The notes beneath the pieces are model-generated. The model was not told where the DNA came from, made no database searches, and saw nothing but the letters and a program-made list of their open reading frames with translations. A stretch of 33,700 nt of DNA from an uncultured Actinomycetes bacterium (GTDB lineage Bacteria > Actinomycetota > Actinomycetes > Actinomycetales > Microbacteriaceae): contig CAIXMB010000058.1 of NCBI GenBank assembly GCA_903920435.1, positions 1-33,700 on the forward strand. The letters run 5' to 3'. Positions within the stretch are counted from its first letter, which is position 1. Each line of letters starts with the position of its first letter. The position numbers were made by a program, and so were the translations under genes. Shown piece by piece: positions 7,079 to 14,201 of the stretch.

Positions 7079-7963
7079 CTACTCGACCAGCGAGCTCGCC
7101 GCTCGTCGGAGCGCGTCCCGGCACGCGATGATGCCGGGGCGCGCGACGCTCGCCTCGCGCGCGGACGTGAACACGGTGCGCCGCGGAGCGCCGGGCAGCT
7201 GCAGCAGCCGGATGCCCGGCTCCCGCCCGCCCCACACGAGGTCGGGCAGCAGCGCCACCGCGTGCCCGCTCTCGATGAGGCGGATGTGCGCCTGCAGGTC
7301 CGCGGTCTCGAAGCGGACATCCGGCTCGAAGCCCGCTTGGCGGCACAGCTGCTCGGCGAAGTGGCGCGACGCCGTGCCGCGCGGCTCCATGACCCACGGC
7401 GACCGGGCGAGGTCGGCGAGCGAGTGCGCGTCGAACGGCACGCCCAGCCGCAACTCGTCCTCGAGGAGGGGCACGCGGTCGAGGTCGGGCTGGCGCGGGG
7501 CCGCGTGGCCCGGGTATTGCTCGGCGACCACGAGGTCGAACTCGCGGGTCCAGGTCTCGAAGAGGGCGCTCTCCGGCTCGCGCTGCGTGACCTCGACGCG
7601 CAGCTGCGGGTACTCGTCGCGGAGGATGGTGAGCGCCTGGGGGACGATCCCGAGCGCCGCGGACTGGAACACCGCGAGTCGCACCGTGCCAGTTACCTCG
7701 GTGAGGGAGTTGTCGAGCTCGGCGGTCATGAGCTCGAGCCGTTCGAGCAGCGCGGAGGTGTGCTCGACCAGGACGAGTGCCTGCGGGGTGAGGCGCACGC
7801 GCCGCCCGGACTTCTCGAGCAGCGGAACCCCCGCCTCCGTTTCGAGCAGCGCGAGCTGCTGCGAGACCGACGACGGCGTGTAGGAGAGGGCCGCGGCGAC
7901 CGCGGCGATGGTGCCGCGGATGTGCAGCTCGTGCAGCAGCCGCAGTCTCTTCACATCAAGCAT
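7079..7963 (-). CDS. LysR-family transcriptional regulator
   Basis: 294 aa, standard length. N-terminal winged HTH (about 1-60): GTIAAVAAALSYTPSSVSQQ, then LALLETEAGVPLLEK. The C-terminal effector-binding domain (about 88-290) has two periplasmic-binding-like lobes, for example GTVRLAVFQSAALGIVPQA and FDLVVAEQYPG. It is divergent from putA, 77 bases between start codons, with palindromic sequences in between. By the usual LysR rule it likely controls putA, with proline, P5C or an amino acid as candidate effector. The start ATG 7963 puts the HTH at the expected distance. No convincing -10 lies at leaderless spacing here. Confidence 0.9.
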   Translation of the reverse strand: MLDVKRLRLLHELHIRGTIAAVAAALSYTPSSVSQQLALLETEAGVPLLEKSGRRVRLTPQALVLVEHTSALLERLELMTAELDNSLTEVTGTVRLAVFQSAALGIVPQALTILRDEYPQLRVEVTQREPESALFETWTREFDLVVAEQYPGHAAPRQPDLDRVPLLEDELRLGVPFDAHSLADLARSPWVMEPRGTASRHFAEQLCRQAGFEPDVRFETADLQAHIRLIESGHAVALLPDLVWGGREPGIRLLQLPGAPRRTVFTSAREASVARPGIIACRDALRRAASSLVE

Positions 7964-7976
7964 CGGACCAGCTAAT

Positions 7977-8015
7977 CATTAATGTGTTGCATCCGTCGCT
8001 TTTGCTAATGCAACA
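7977..8015. promoter_or_regulatory. Candidate LysR operator between lysR and putA
   Basis: TGTTGCAT (7985-7992) and ATGCAACA (8008-8015) form a perfect 8-bp inverted repeat with a 15-base spacer. Inside the right part, TTGC-TAAT-GCAA (8003-8014) is itself palindromic and resembles the T-N11-A LysR box. CATTAATG (7977-7984) is an adjacent perfect palindrome. The array ends 12 bases before the putA -10 hexamer, the position expected for an activator. Confidence 0.5.
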
Positions 8016-8027
8016 GGGAAGACACTC

Positions 8028-8033
8028 TATTGT
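8028..8033 (+). promoter_or_regulatory. -10 element of putA
   Basis: TATTGT, 7-base spacer catgagc, then ATG 8041. The spacing selects ATG 8041 over ATG 8035 and predicts a leaderless mRNA. Confidence 0.5.
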
Positions 8034-8040
8034 CATGAGC

Positions 8041-11000
8041 ATGTCGACAAACCCCGGAGACCTTGCAGACGAGACGGTGGCGACGGTGCGCCGCTGGCTC
8101 GCGGAGTCCGCTGACGTCAAGCCGGACCCGAGTGCCGAGCGGCTCGCGGGCGTGCTCAAAGACCCGCGCGGCCTCGAGTTCACCATCGGGTTCGTCGACA
8201 AGGTGGTGCGCCCGGAGGACCTGCGCGTCGCCGGTCGCAACCTCGAGCGCGTGAGCCATCTCGTTCCGTCGTTCCTGCCCTGGTACCTCAGGGCGGCGAT
8301 CGTGGTCGGGGGCGGGTTCGCCGCGATCATGCCGTGGCCGATCGTCCCCATCGCGCGCTGGGTGCTGCGCCGCATGGTCGGGCACCTCGTGATCGACGCG
8401 AGCCCCGAGAAGCTCGGCAAGACCCTCGTGGCACTGCGGCAGCGGGGCATCCGGCTCAACCTCAACCTGCTCGGCGAGGCGGTGCTCGGCGACGACGAGG
8501 CGAACAGCCGGCTCGAGGGCACGCGCGAGTTGCTCGCGCGCGACGACGTCGACTACGTCTCCATCAAGGTGTCGTCGGTGGCGGCGCAGCTGTCGATGTG
8601 GGCGTTCGACGACATGGTGGAGCGCGTGGTGCAGCGGCTTACTCCGCTGTACGAGCTGGCCGCGGCATCCCCGACCGCCAAGTTCATCAATCTCGACATG
8701 GAGGAGTACCGCGATCTCGACCTCACCGTCGCGGTATTCCAGAAGCTGCTCGAGCAGCCGCGCCTGCGGAACCTCGAGGCCGGCATCGTGCTGCAGGCCT
8801 ACCTGCCCGACGCGCTCTCCGCGCTGCAGGGGCTCACCCACTGGGCGATCGAGCGCCGCAAGAACGGCGGGGCGGGAATCAAGGTGCGCGTCGTGAAGGG
8901 CGCCAACCTCGCGATGGAGCATGTCGACGCGACCATGCACGACTGGCCGCTCGCGACGTGGGGCACCAAGCAGGAGACCGACACCAACTACAAGCGAGTG
9001 CTCGACTGGGCGTTCACGCCCGAGCGCACCGACGCCGTGCGCATCGGCGTCGCGGGCCACAACCTGTTCGACATCGCCTTCGCGTGGCTGCTGTCGAAGC
9101 AGCGCAAGGTCGAGAACCGCGTCGAGTTCGAGATGCTCCTGGGCATGGCGACCGGCCAGGCCGAGGCCGTGAAGAAGGATGTCGGCGGGCTCCTGCTCTA
9201 CACCCCCGTCGTGCACCCGCACGAGTTCGACTCCGCGATCAGCTACCTCATCCGCCGCCTCGAGGAGAACGCGTCGAGCGAGAACTTCATGTCCGGCGTG
9301 TTCGAGCTCGCCGACAGCCCGGCGATCTTCGCGCGCGAGGCCGAGCGCTTCCTCGCCTCCCTCGCCGCCCTCGACGACCACGTTCCGTCGTCGCACCGTG
9401 TGCAGCACCGCGGCCACGAGCTCCCCGAGAGCACGGATGCCGCGGCGCACGACGAGCGCTTCCACAACGAGCCCGACACCGACCCCGCTATCGCGGCGAA
9501 CCGGGTGTGGGCGAACGGCATCCTGCAGCGCAGCGCCTCCTCCACCACGGGGGCGGACTCGGTGGCGGCCGCCGTCGTCACCGACGAGAACGGGCTCCTG
9601 AAGCGCATCATCTCCACCGCGCGCGGGGGCGAGGCGTGGGGCGCCCGTCCGGCCGCGGAGCGGGCTCGCATCCTGCGCGATGCCGCAGACGTGCTCGGTG
9701 CCTTCCGCGGTCGTCTCATCGAGACGATGGCGAGCGAGACCGGCAAGACGATCGCCGAGGGCGATGTCGAGGTGAGCGAGGCCATCGACTTCGCGCGCTA
9801 CTACGCCGAGCGGGCGCTCGAGCTCGATTCTGTCGAGAACGCGACCTTCACCCCCGCGCGACTGACCGTGGTCACGCCGCCGTGGAACTTCCCGGTGGCG
9901 ATCCCGGCCGGGTCGGTACTCGCCGCGCTCGCCGCGGGCAGCGGCGTGATCATCAAGCCCGCCAAGCAGGCGCGCCGCAGCGGTGCCGTCATGGTCGAGG
10001 CGCTGTGGGAGGCGGGCGTGCCGAAAGACGTGCTCGAGCTCATCACCATCGACGACGGCGAGCTGGGCCGCCGCCTGGTGTCGCACCCGACCGTCGACCG
10101 CGTGATCCTCACCGGCGCGTACGAGACCGCCGAGCTCTTCCGCTCGTGGCGCCCCGAGCTGCAGCTGCTCGCCGAGACGAGCGGCAAGAACGCGATCATC
10201 GTGACCCCCAGCGCCGACCTCGACCTCGCGGTCGCCGACGTCGTGCGCTCCGCATTCGGCCACGCCGGCCAGAAGTGCTCGGCGGCGTCGCTCGTCATCC
10301 TCGTGGGGTCGGTGGCGACGAGCGAGCGGTTCCGCCGCCAGCTCATCGACGCGACGAAGACTTTGCGGGTCGGCTACCCGCAGGACCCACTCACGCAGAT
10401 GGGGCCCATCATCGAGCCCGCGGAGGGCAAGCTCCTGCGCGCGCTCACCACGCTCGAGACGGGCCAGCACTGGCTGGTGCGGCCGCGGGAGCTCGACCCT
10501 TCCGGCGCACTGTGGTCACCGGGCATCCGTGGCGGGGTGGAGGCCGGTAGCGAGTTCCACCTCACCGAGTACTTCGGCCCGGTGCTCGGCGTCATGACCG
10601 CCGCGACGCTGGATGAGGCGATCGCGCTGCAGAACGCGGTTCCGTACGGCCTGACGGCGGGCATCCACTCGCTGGATGCCGCGGAGGTCGCGCACTGGAT
10701 CGACTCTGTCGAGGCGGGCAACCTCTACGTGAACCGCGGCATCACCGGGGCGATCGTGCGGCGCCAGCCGTTCGGCGGCTGGAAGCGCTCGACGGTGGGC
10801 ACCTCGGCCAAGGCCGGCGGCCCGAACTACCTGCTCACCCTGGGCTCGTGGTCGGCGGTGGAGCAGGAGCCGCACAACGACATCCTCCTCCCGGGGATCT
10901 CCGACCGCGTGGCCTCCGTGATCAAGAAGGCGCAGGGCGGGCTCGACTTCCCGGAGTTCGACCGCGTGCGCACCGCCGCGCAGAGCGACGAGCGCGCGTG

Positions 11001-11499
11001 GAACGCCGAGTACGGCGTCGCGCGCGACGTCTCCGATCTCGGCGTGGAGCGCAACGTGTTCCGGTACCTGCCGGTTCCCGTCACCCTGCGCCTGTCGGAG
11101 GGCGAGTCGCTCGGGCAGCTCGTGCGGCTCATCGCCGCGGCATCCCTCGCGGGGTCGCGCATCGACATCAGCACCCCGGTGCCGCTGCCGGTCGCGCTCG
11201 TGCAGTCGTTCGACGACCCGCTCGCGCCGGTGCGCGTGCGGTCGCTCACCGTGGAGTCCGACGCCGCCTGGCTCGCGCGGGCGCGCGACCTGCGTACCGC
11301 TCGCGTGCGGCTCGTGGGTGGCGACCCGCTCGCGCTCGCCGAGGCTCTCGGGGGCAGCCCGGATGTCGCGGTCTGGTCCGGCCCCGTGACGACCTCGGGC
11401 CGCGTCGAGCTCCTGCCGTTCTTGCACGAGCAGGCGGTGAGCATCACCGCGCACCGCTTCGGCAACCCCGACGCGGAGATGGCTGGGCTGCCGCTGTAG
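8041..11499 (+). CDS. putA: Bifunctional proline dehydrogenase / P5C dehydrogenase
   Basis: 1152 aa. Oxidises proline to P5C with FAD, then P5C/glutamate semialdehyde to glutamate with NAD+. Proline dehydrogenase barrel at about 100-440 (YVSIKVSSVAAQL, VRVVKGANLAMEH, EMLLGMATG). Aldehyde dehydrogenase at about 500-990: VVTPPWNFPVAIPAGS, general-base Glu712 in LLAETSGKN, nucleophile Cys746 in GHAGQKCSAAS. A further C-terminal segment (about 990-1152) resembles the extra domain of longer PutAs. No ribbon-helix-helix domain, so it cannot self-repress like enteric PutA; the divergent LysR is the likely regulator. Catalytic residues are present. It can also take the rocD product. The frame is open back to 7984, but that stretch holds promoter signals. 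Confidence 0.95.
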   Translation: MSTNPGDLADETVATVRRWLAESADVKPDPSAERLAGVLKDPRGLEFTIGFVDKVVRPEDLRVAGRNLERVSHLVPSFLPWYLRAAIVVGGGFAAIMPWPIVPIARWVLRRMVGHLVIDASPEKLGKTLVALRQRGIRLNLNLLGEAVLGDDEANSRLEGTRELLARDDVDYVSIKVSSVAAQLSMWAFDDMVERVVQRLTPLYELAAASPTAKFINLDMEEYRDLDLTVAVFQKLLEQPRLRNLEAGIVLQAYLPDALSALQGLTHWAIERRKNGGAGIKVRVVKGANLAMEHVDATMHDWPLATWGTKQETDTNYKRVLDWAFTPERTDAVRIGVAGHNLFDIAFAWLLSKQRKVENRVEFEMLLGMATGQAEAVKKDVGGLLLYTPVVHPHEFDSAISYLIRRLEENASSENFMSGVFELADSPAIFAREAERFLASLAALDDHVPSSHRVQHRGHELPESTDAAAHDERFHNEPDTDPAIAANRVWANGILQRSASSTTGADSVAAAVVTDENGLLKRIISTARGGEAWGARPAAERARILRDAADVLGAFRGRLIETMASETGKTIAEGDVEVSEAIDFARYYAERALELDSVENATFTPARLTVVTPPWNFPVAIPAGSVLAALAAGSGVIIKPAKQARRSGAVMVEALWEAGVPKDVLELITIDDGELGRRLVSHPTVDRVILTGAYETAELFRSWRPELQLLAETSGKNAIIVTPSADLDLAVADVVRSAFGHAGQKCSAASLVILVGSVATSERFRRQLIDATKTLRVGYPQDPLTQMGPIIEPAEGKLLRALTTLETGQHWLVRPRELDPSGALWSPGIRGGVEAGSEFHLTEYFGPVLGVMTAATLDEAIALQNAVPYGLTAGIHSLDAAEVAHWIDSVEAGNLYVNRGITGAIVRRQPFGGWKRSTVGTSAKAGGPNYLLTLGSWSAVEQEPHNDILLPGISDRVASVIKKAQGGLDFPEFDRVRTAAQSDERAWNAEYGVARDVSDLGVERNVFRYLPVPVTLRLSEGESLGQLVRLIAAASLAGSRIDISTPVPLPVALVQSFDDPLAPVRVRSLTVESDAAWLARARDLRTARVRLVGGDPLALAEALGGSPDVAVWSGPVTTSGRVELLPFLHEQAVSITAHRFGNPDAEMAGLPL

Positions 11500-11502
11500 C
11501 GT
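11497..11502 (+). promoter_or_regulatory. -10 element built on the putA stop codon
   Basis: TAGCGT: TAG is the putA stop (11497-11499). A 7-base spacer gggaagg leads to GTG 11510. Predicts a leaderless transcript for the aldo/keto reductase and picks 11510 over the in-frame GTG at 11501. Confidence 0.45.
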
Positions 11503-11509
11503 GGGAAGG

Positions 11510-12325
11510 GTGATCCCTTCGATAGCGCTCAACGACGGCAACAGCATTCCGCAGCTCGGGTTCGGCACCTGGCCGTTGCGCGGCGAGGAGGCGGCGGCCG
11601 CCGTGTCCACCGCCATCGAGGTCGGCTACCGGCACGTCGACACCGCGCGGCGCTACGAGAACGAGGCCGGCGTGGGGGAGGGCATCCGGCGCTCGGGCAT
11701 CGATCGTTCCGAGGTGTTCGTCACCACCAAGTTCGACGGCGAGTTCCAGGGCGACGACCGCGCTATCGCGGCGCTGCACGGCTCGCTCGAGCTCATGGGG
11801 CTCGACTACGTCGACCTGATCCTCATCCACTGGCCGCTACCCGCGCGGGGCCAGTTCGTCTCGACTTGGCGCACCTTCGAGAAGCTGCAGGCAGAGGGTC
11901 TCACACGCTCGATCGGCGTCTCCAACTTCACGCCCGCGCACCTCGAGGTGCTGCGCGCGGAGACCACTGTGGTGCCCGCGGTCAACCAGATCCAGCTCAC
12001 GCCGGTGATCCAGCGCCGCGAGCAGCGCGCCTACGACGCCGAGCACGGCATCGTGACGGAGTCGTGGAGCCCCATCAAGGGCGTGCTCGGCGAGGCCGTA
12101 GTGGAGGAGGTCGCCGAGAAGCACGGCCGCACGCCGGCGCAGGTCGTGCTGCGCTGGCATGTGCAGAACGGACTCGTGGTGATCCCCAAGTCGGCCAACC
12201 GCGACCGGATGGTGCAGAACCTCGCGGTCTTCGACTTCGAGCTCGACGCGGGCGACCTCTCCAAGCTCGACACCCTCGACGCCGGACCCGACGCCGGTGC
12301 GAACTCCGACGTCGAGGGTCACTGA
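11510..12325 (+). CDS. Aldo/keto reductase (AKR5-like, 2,5-diketogluconate reductase type)
   Basis: 271 aa, NADPH-dependent carbonyl reductase with a TIM barrel. The catalytic tetrad is visible: Asp and Tyr in VDTARRYENEAGVGEGI, Lys in VFVTTKF, His in LILIHWPLP. SIGVSNFTPAHLEVL and the NADP-binding IPKSANRDRM near the end are family hallmarks. The arginines in DTARRY replace the more usual AxxY filler but keep the tetrad spacing. It starts 10 bases after the putA stop and may be partly co-transcribed, but it also appears to have its own promoter. Substrate cannot be inferred from context. Convergent with gntR across a nested palindrome. Confidence 0.88.
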   Translation: MIPSIALNDGNSIPQLGFGTWPLRGEEAAAAVSTAIEVGYRHVDTARRYENEAGVGEGIRRSGIDRSEVFVTTKFDGEFQGDDRAIAALHGSLELMGLDYVDLILIHWPLPARGQFVSTWRTFEKLQAEGLTRSIGVSNFTPAHLEVLRAETTVVPAVNQIQLTPVIQRREQRAYDAEHGIVTESWSPIKGVLGEAVVEEVAEKHGRTPAQVVLRWHVQNGLVVIPKSANRDRMVQNLAVFDFELDAGDLSKLDTLDAGPDAGANSDVEGH

Positions 12326-12333
12326 GCTTTCGG

Positions 12334-12372
12334 CGGGTTGAGTAGGCCGCCCGCGGCCGTATCGAAACCCTC
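12334..12372. repeat. Left copy of a palindromic intergenic repeat (REP-like)
   Basis: CGGGTTGAGTAG, then the hairpin GGCCGC-cc-GCGGCC, then GTATCGAAACCCTC. The outer blocks recur in inverted orientation at 12444-12484. I recall repeats of the form GGTTTCGATACG...CTACTCAACC as common in Microbacteriaceae genomes. It starts 9 bases after the aldo/keto reductase stop. Confidence 0.8.
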
Positions 12373-12373
12373 G

Positions 12374-12426
12374 AGAGTGCAGAAAGTGCGGGTTGACCGC
12401 CCGCCAACCGACACTTTCTGCACTCT
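12374..12426. terminator. Long central hairpin between convergent genes
   Basis: A perfect 15-bp inverted repeat: 12374-12388 (AGAGTGCAGAAAGTG) against 12412-12426. Inside, GGTTG (12391-12395) pairs with CAACC (12405-12409), giving a stem with one small internal loop and a 9-base terminal loop. Sitting between convergent aldo/keto reductase and gntR genes, it could stop transcription from both sides or protect mRNA 3' ends. No T-run is present. Confidence 0.6.
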
Positions 12427-12443
12427 GGATCGTTTCAGCTTCA

Positions 12444-12484
12444 GAGGGTTTCGATACGCGCGCCAGAGCGCGCTACTCAACCCG
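12444..12484. repeat. Right copy of the palindromic intergenic repeat
   Basis: GAGGGTTTCGATAC, then hairpin GCGCGC-caga-GCGCGC, then CTACTCAACCCG. Outer blocks are the exact reverse complements of the left copy (14 and 12 bases); the hairpin core differs. The end runs into gntR: its last codon and TGA stop (12477-12479) lie in the repeat. Confidence 0.8.
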
Positions 12485-12836
12485 CGTGCAGCGCCCGCTT
12501 CACGTACTCCAGCGCGGCATCCGCCCGGATGCCCAGCTCGCGCGCGCGCGCGGCGTACTCCGTGGCGGCGGCCTGCAGCGTGGTCTCGGCGGTGTCCGAC
12601 CGCGCCGCGATCACCGTGCCGTTGCGGCCGCGCGTCTCGAGGAAGCCGTCCTGTTCGAGCAGCCGGTAGACGCGGGCTGCGGTGTACGGCGCGACCCCGA
12701 GTTCGGTGGCGAGCTGGCGCACCGGCGGCAGCTTCGTGCCGACGATGAGCTCGCCGCTCGCGACCTGCTCAATGACCTGGGTGCGCAGCTGCTCGTAGAG
12801 GGTGACCTTGGACTCGTGATCGACTACGAACGGCAT
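12477..12836 (-). CDS. GntR-family regulator, YtrA-type
   Basis: 119 aa: an N-terminal winged HTH (ESKVTLYEQLRTQVIEQVAS, LPPVRQLATELGVAPYTAAR, VYRLLEQDGFLETRGRNGTV) plus a short helical tail, the size and layout of the YtrA subfamily, which usually controls ABC transporters. No such transporter is adjacent. ATG 12836 overlaps the lrp stop as ATGA, so it is translated with lrp. The last residues (HAG) and the stop codon fall in the right palindromic repeat, so the insertion of that repeat probably redefined the C-terminus. Its target is unknown. Confidence 0.85.
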   Translation of the reverse strand: MPFVVDHESKVTLYEQLRTQVIEQVASGELIVGTKLPPVRQLATELGVAPYTAARVYRLLEQDGFLETRGRNGTVIAARSDTAETTLQAAATEYAARARELGIRADAALEYVKRALHAG

Positions 12837-13273
12837 CAGTCGTGCGTCCTATGGATGAGGCGCGAGAGCACGATCGCGCTGCGGGTGTGGTCGACGTTCG
12901 GTGCCAGCCGCACCTTCTCCAGTGCGACCTCGAGCGAGGCGATGTCGCGCGAGCGCATGTGCACGATGGCGTCGGCGGAGCCGGTGACGGTACCCGCATC
13001 CACCACCTCGGGCACACCGGAGAGGATGCGCTTGAGCTCCTCCGGGGCGACGGTGCCCCGGCAGAAGAGCTCGACGTAGGCCTCGGTGGCCAGCCCGTCG
13101 ACGTTCGGGTCGACCTGGATGGTGAAGCCGCGGATGACGCCCTCGGCGACGAGCCGGTCAACCCGTCGCTTGACCGCGGACGCGGAGAGCCCGATGACCT
13201 CGCCGATGTCGCCGTAGCCCGCGCGCGCGTTGAGGCGCAGCAGGTCGATGATGCCGTAGTCCAGATTGTCCAT
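12836..13273 (-). CDS. Lrp/AsnC-family transcriptional regulator
   Basis: 145 aa: N-terminal HTH (about 1-60, GDIGEVIGLSASAVKRRVDR) and C-terminal RAM/AsnC ligand domain (about 65-140, with VVDAGTVTGSADAIVHMRSR). It responds to amino acids. Divergent from the arginine dihydrolase-like gene and rocD. I recall the same neighbourhood in Mycobacterium tuberculosis (AsnC-type Rv2324 beside the rocD genes), which supports arginine or ornithine as effector. ATG 13273 has TAGGCT ending 6 bases upstream, a predicted leaderless start. Coupled to gntR by ATGA. Confidence 0.9.
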   Translation of the reverse strand: MDNLDYGIIDLLRLNARAGYGDIGEVIGLSASAVKRRVDRLVAEGVIRGFTIQVDPNVDGLATEAYVELFCRGTVAPEELKRILSGVPEVVDAGTVTGSADAIVHMRSRDIASLEVALEKVRLAPNVDHTRSAIVLSRLIHRTHD

Positions 13274-13279
13274 CCCGCG

Positions 13280-13285
13280 AGCCTA
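13280..13285 (-). promoter_or_regulatory. -10 element of lrp
   Basis: TAGGCT on the minus strand, 6-base spacer CGCGGG, then ATG 13273. The same hexamer precedes the flavoprotein start at 26501. Confidence 0.5.
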
Positions 13286-13340
13286 TGGCGATTTCATGCG
13301 CCGGGCTACTGTTCTGCACACGTTTGGTGCGCTCCACGCC

Positions 13341-13370
13341 CTGACAGTGCGGATAGGTGCGTGTGAGACT
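13341..13370 (+). promoter_or_regulatory. Promoter of the arginine dihydrolase-like gene
   Basis: CTGACA (13341-13346), 18 bases, GAGACT (13365-13370), 6 bases, ATG 13377. The -35 is close to TTGACA; the -10 keeps only three consensus bases. This places the start at the ATG and makes the mRNA leaderless. Lrp sites are probably in the 100-base intergenic stretch, but I saw no convincing palindrome. Confidence 0.35.
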
Positions 13371-13376
13371 GGAACA

Positions 13377-14201
13377 ATGACGATGGAACGCACCGCCACC
13401 CACCGCACCGTGCTGATGTGCCGCCCCACCCACTTCACGGTCAGCTACCGCATCAACCCCTGGATGCACCCCGAAGACCCCACCGACACCAGCCTCGCTG
13501 TGCGGCAGTGGGAGACGCTGTACGCGAAGTACCTCGAGCTCGGCTACGACGTGCACCTCATCGAGGGCCTCCCCGGCCTGCCCGACATGGTCTACGCGGC
13601 GAACGGCGGATACGTGCTCGACGGCATCGCCTACGGCGCCCTGTTCGAGTACCCGGAGCGCCAGCCGGAGGGCCCCGCGTACATGGACTGGTTCCGCGAC
13701 AACGGCTTCGACGTGCGCGTTCCCGTCGCGACCAACGAGGGCGAGGGCGACATGCTGCTCGTCGGCGACACCATCTATGCCGGCACGGGCTTCCGCACGG
13801 ATGTCGCGAGCCACGACGAGCTCCGCGAGATCTACGGTCGCGAGGTGGTGACCCTGCACCTGACGAACCCGAGCTTCTACCACCTCGACACCGCGTTCGC
13901 CGTGCTCGACTCCGCGGGCGGCCCCGACTCGGTCGCGTACCTGCCGAAGGCGTTCAGCCCCGAGTCGCTCGCGATCCTCGAGGAGCGCTTCCCCGATGCG
14001 GTCATCGTCAACGACGAGGACGCGGCGGTGCTCGGCCTCAACAGCTTCAGCGACGGCAAGAACGTGGTCATCGCCTCGCGCGCCGTCGACTTCGAGCGCC
14101 AGCTGCGCGAACGCGGATTCACCCCGCACGGGCTCGATCTCTCCGAACTGCTCCTGGGCGGTGGAGGCGTGAAGTGCTGCACCCTGGAGTTGCGCCGATG
14201 A
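13377..14201 (+). CDS. DDAH/amidinotransferase-superfamily enzyme, probable arginine dihydrolase (ArgZ/AgrE type)
   Basis: 274 aa, pentein fold. Automatic names would be dimethylargininase. Residues show VSYRINPWM (Asn27), GLPDMVYAANGG, EGEGDMLL, His169 in FYHLDTAF, and Cys267 in GGVKCCTLEL. The Cys/His pair is the pentein catalytic set. The INPWM segment and the AANGG/FYHLDT context match, from memory, the dihydrolase domain of cyanobacterial ArgZ/AgrE, where an Asn in that segment is needed to release both nitrogens and give ornithine; bacterial DDAH lacks it. Coupled by ATGA to rocD, which needs ornithine rather than citrulline. The frame is open to 13266, but promoter elements argue for ATG 13377. 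Superfamily firm; reaction inferred. Confidence 0.85.
   Translation: MTMERTATHRTVLMCRPTHFTVSYRINPWMHPEDPTDTSLAVRQWETLYAKYLELGYDVHLIEGLPGLPDMVYAANGGYVLDGIAYGALFEYPERQPEGPAYMDWFRDNGFDVRVPVATNEGEGDMLLVGDTIYAGTGFRTDVASHDELREIYGREVVTLHLTNPSFYHLDTAFAVLDSAGGPDSVAYLPKAFSPESLAILEERFPDAVIVNDEDAAVLGLNSFSDGKNVVIASRAVDFERQLRERGFTPHGLDLSELLLGGGGVKCCTLELRR

Noticed and set aside
8005-10470. 821-residue open frame on the minus strand
   Set aside because: Antisense shadow of putA; Arg/His/Glu-rich composition and no family motif, as expected for the reverse frame of GC3-rich coding DNA.
12334-12484. Insertion sequence or MITE with terminal inverted repeats
   Set aside because: No transposase, no target-site duplication seen, and each border carries its own hairpin, so a REP-like intergenic element fits better.
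13266-13376. Longer start for the arginine dihydrolase-like gene
   Set aside because: The added residues do not resemble the family and overlap the lrp promoter; the conserved part begins right after ATG 13377.
13377-14201. Calling this gene ddaH (dimethylargininase)
   Set aside because: Operon logic with rocD and the INPWM segment favour an arginine-to-ornithine enzyme; the symbol would mislead.
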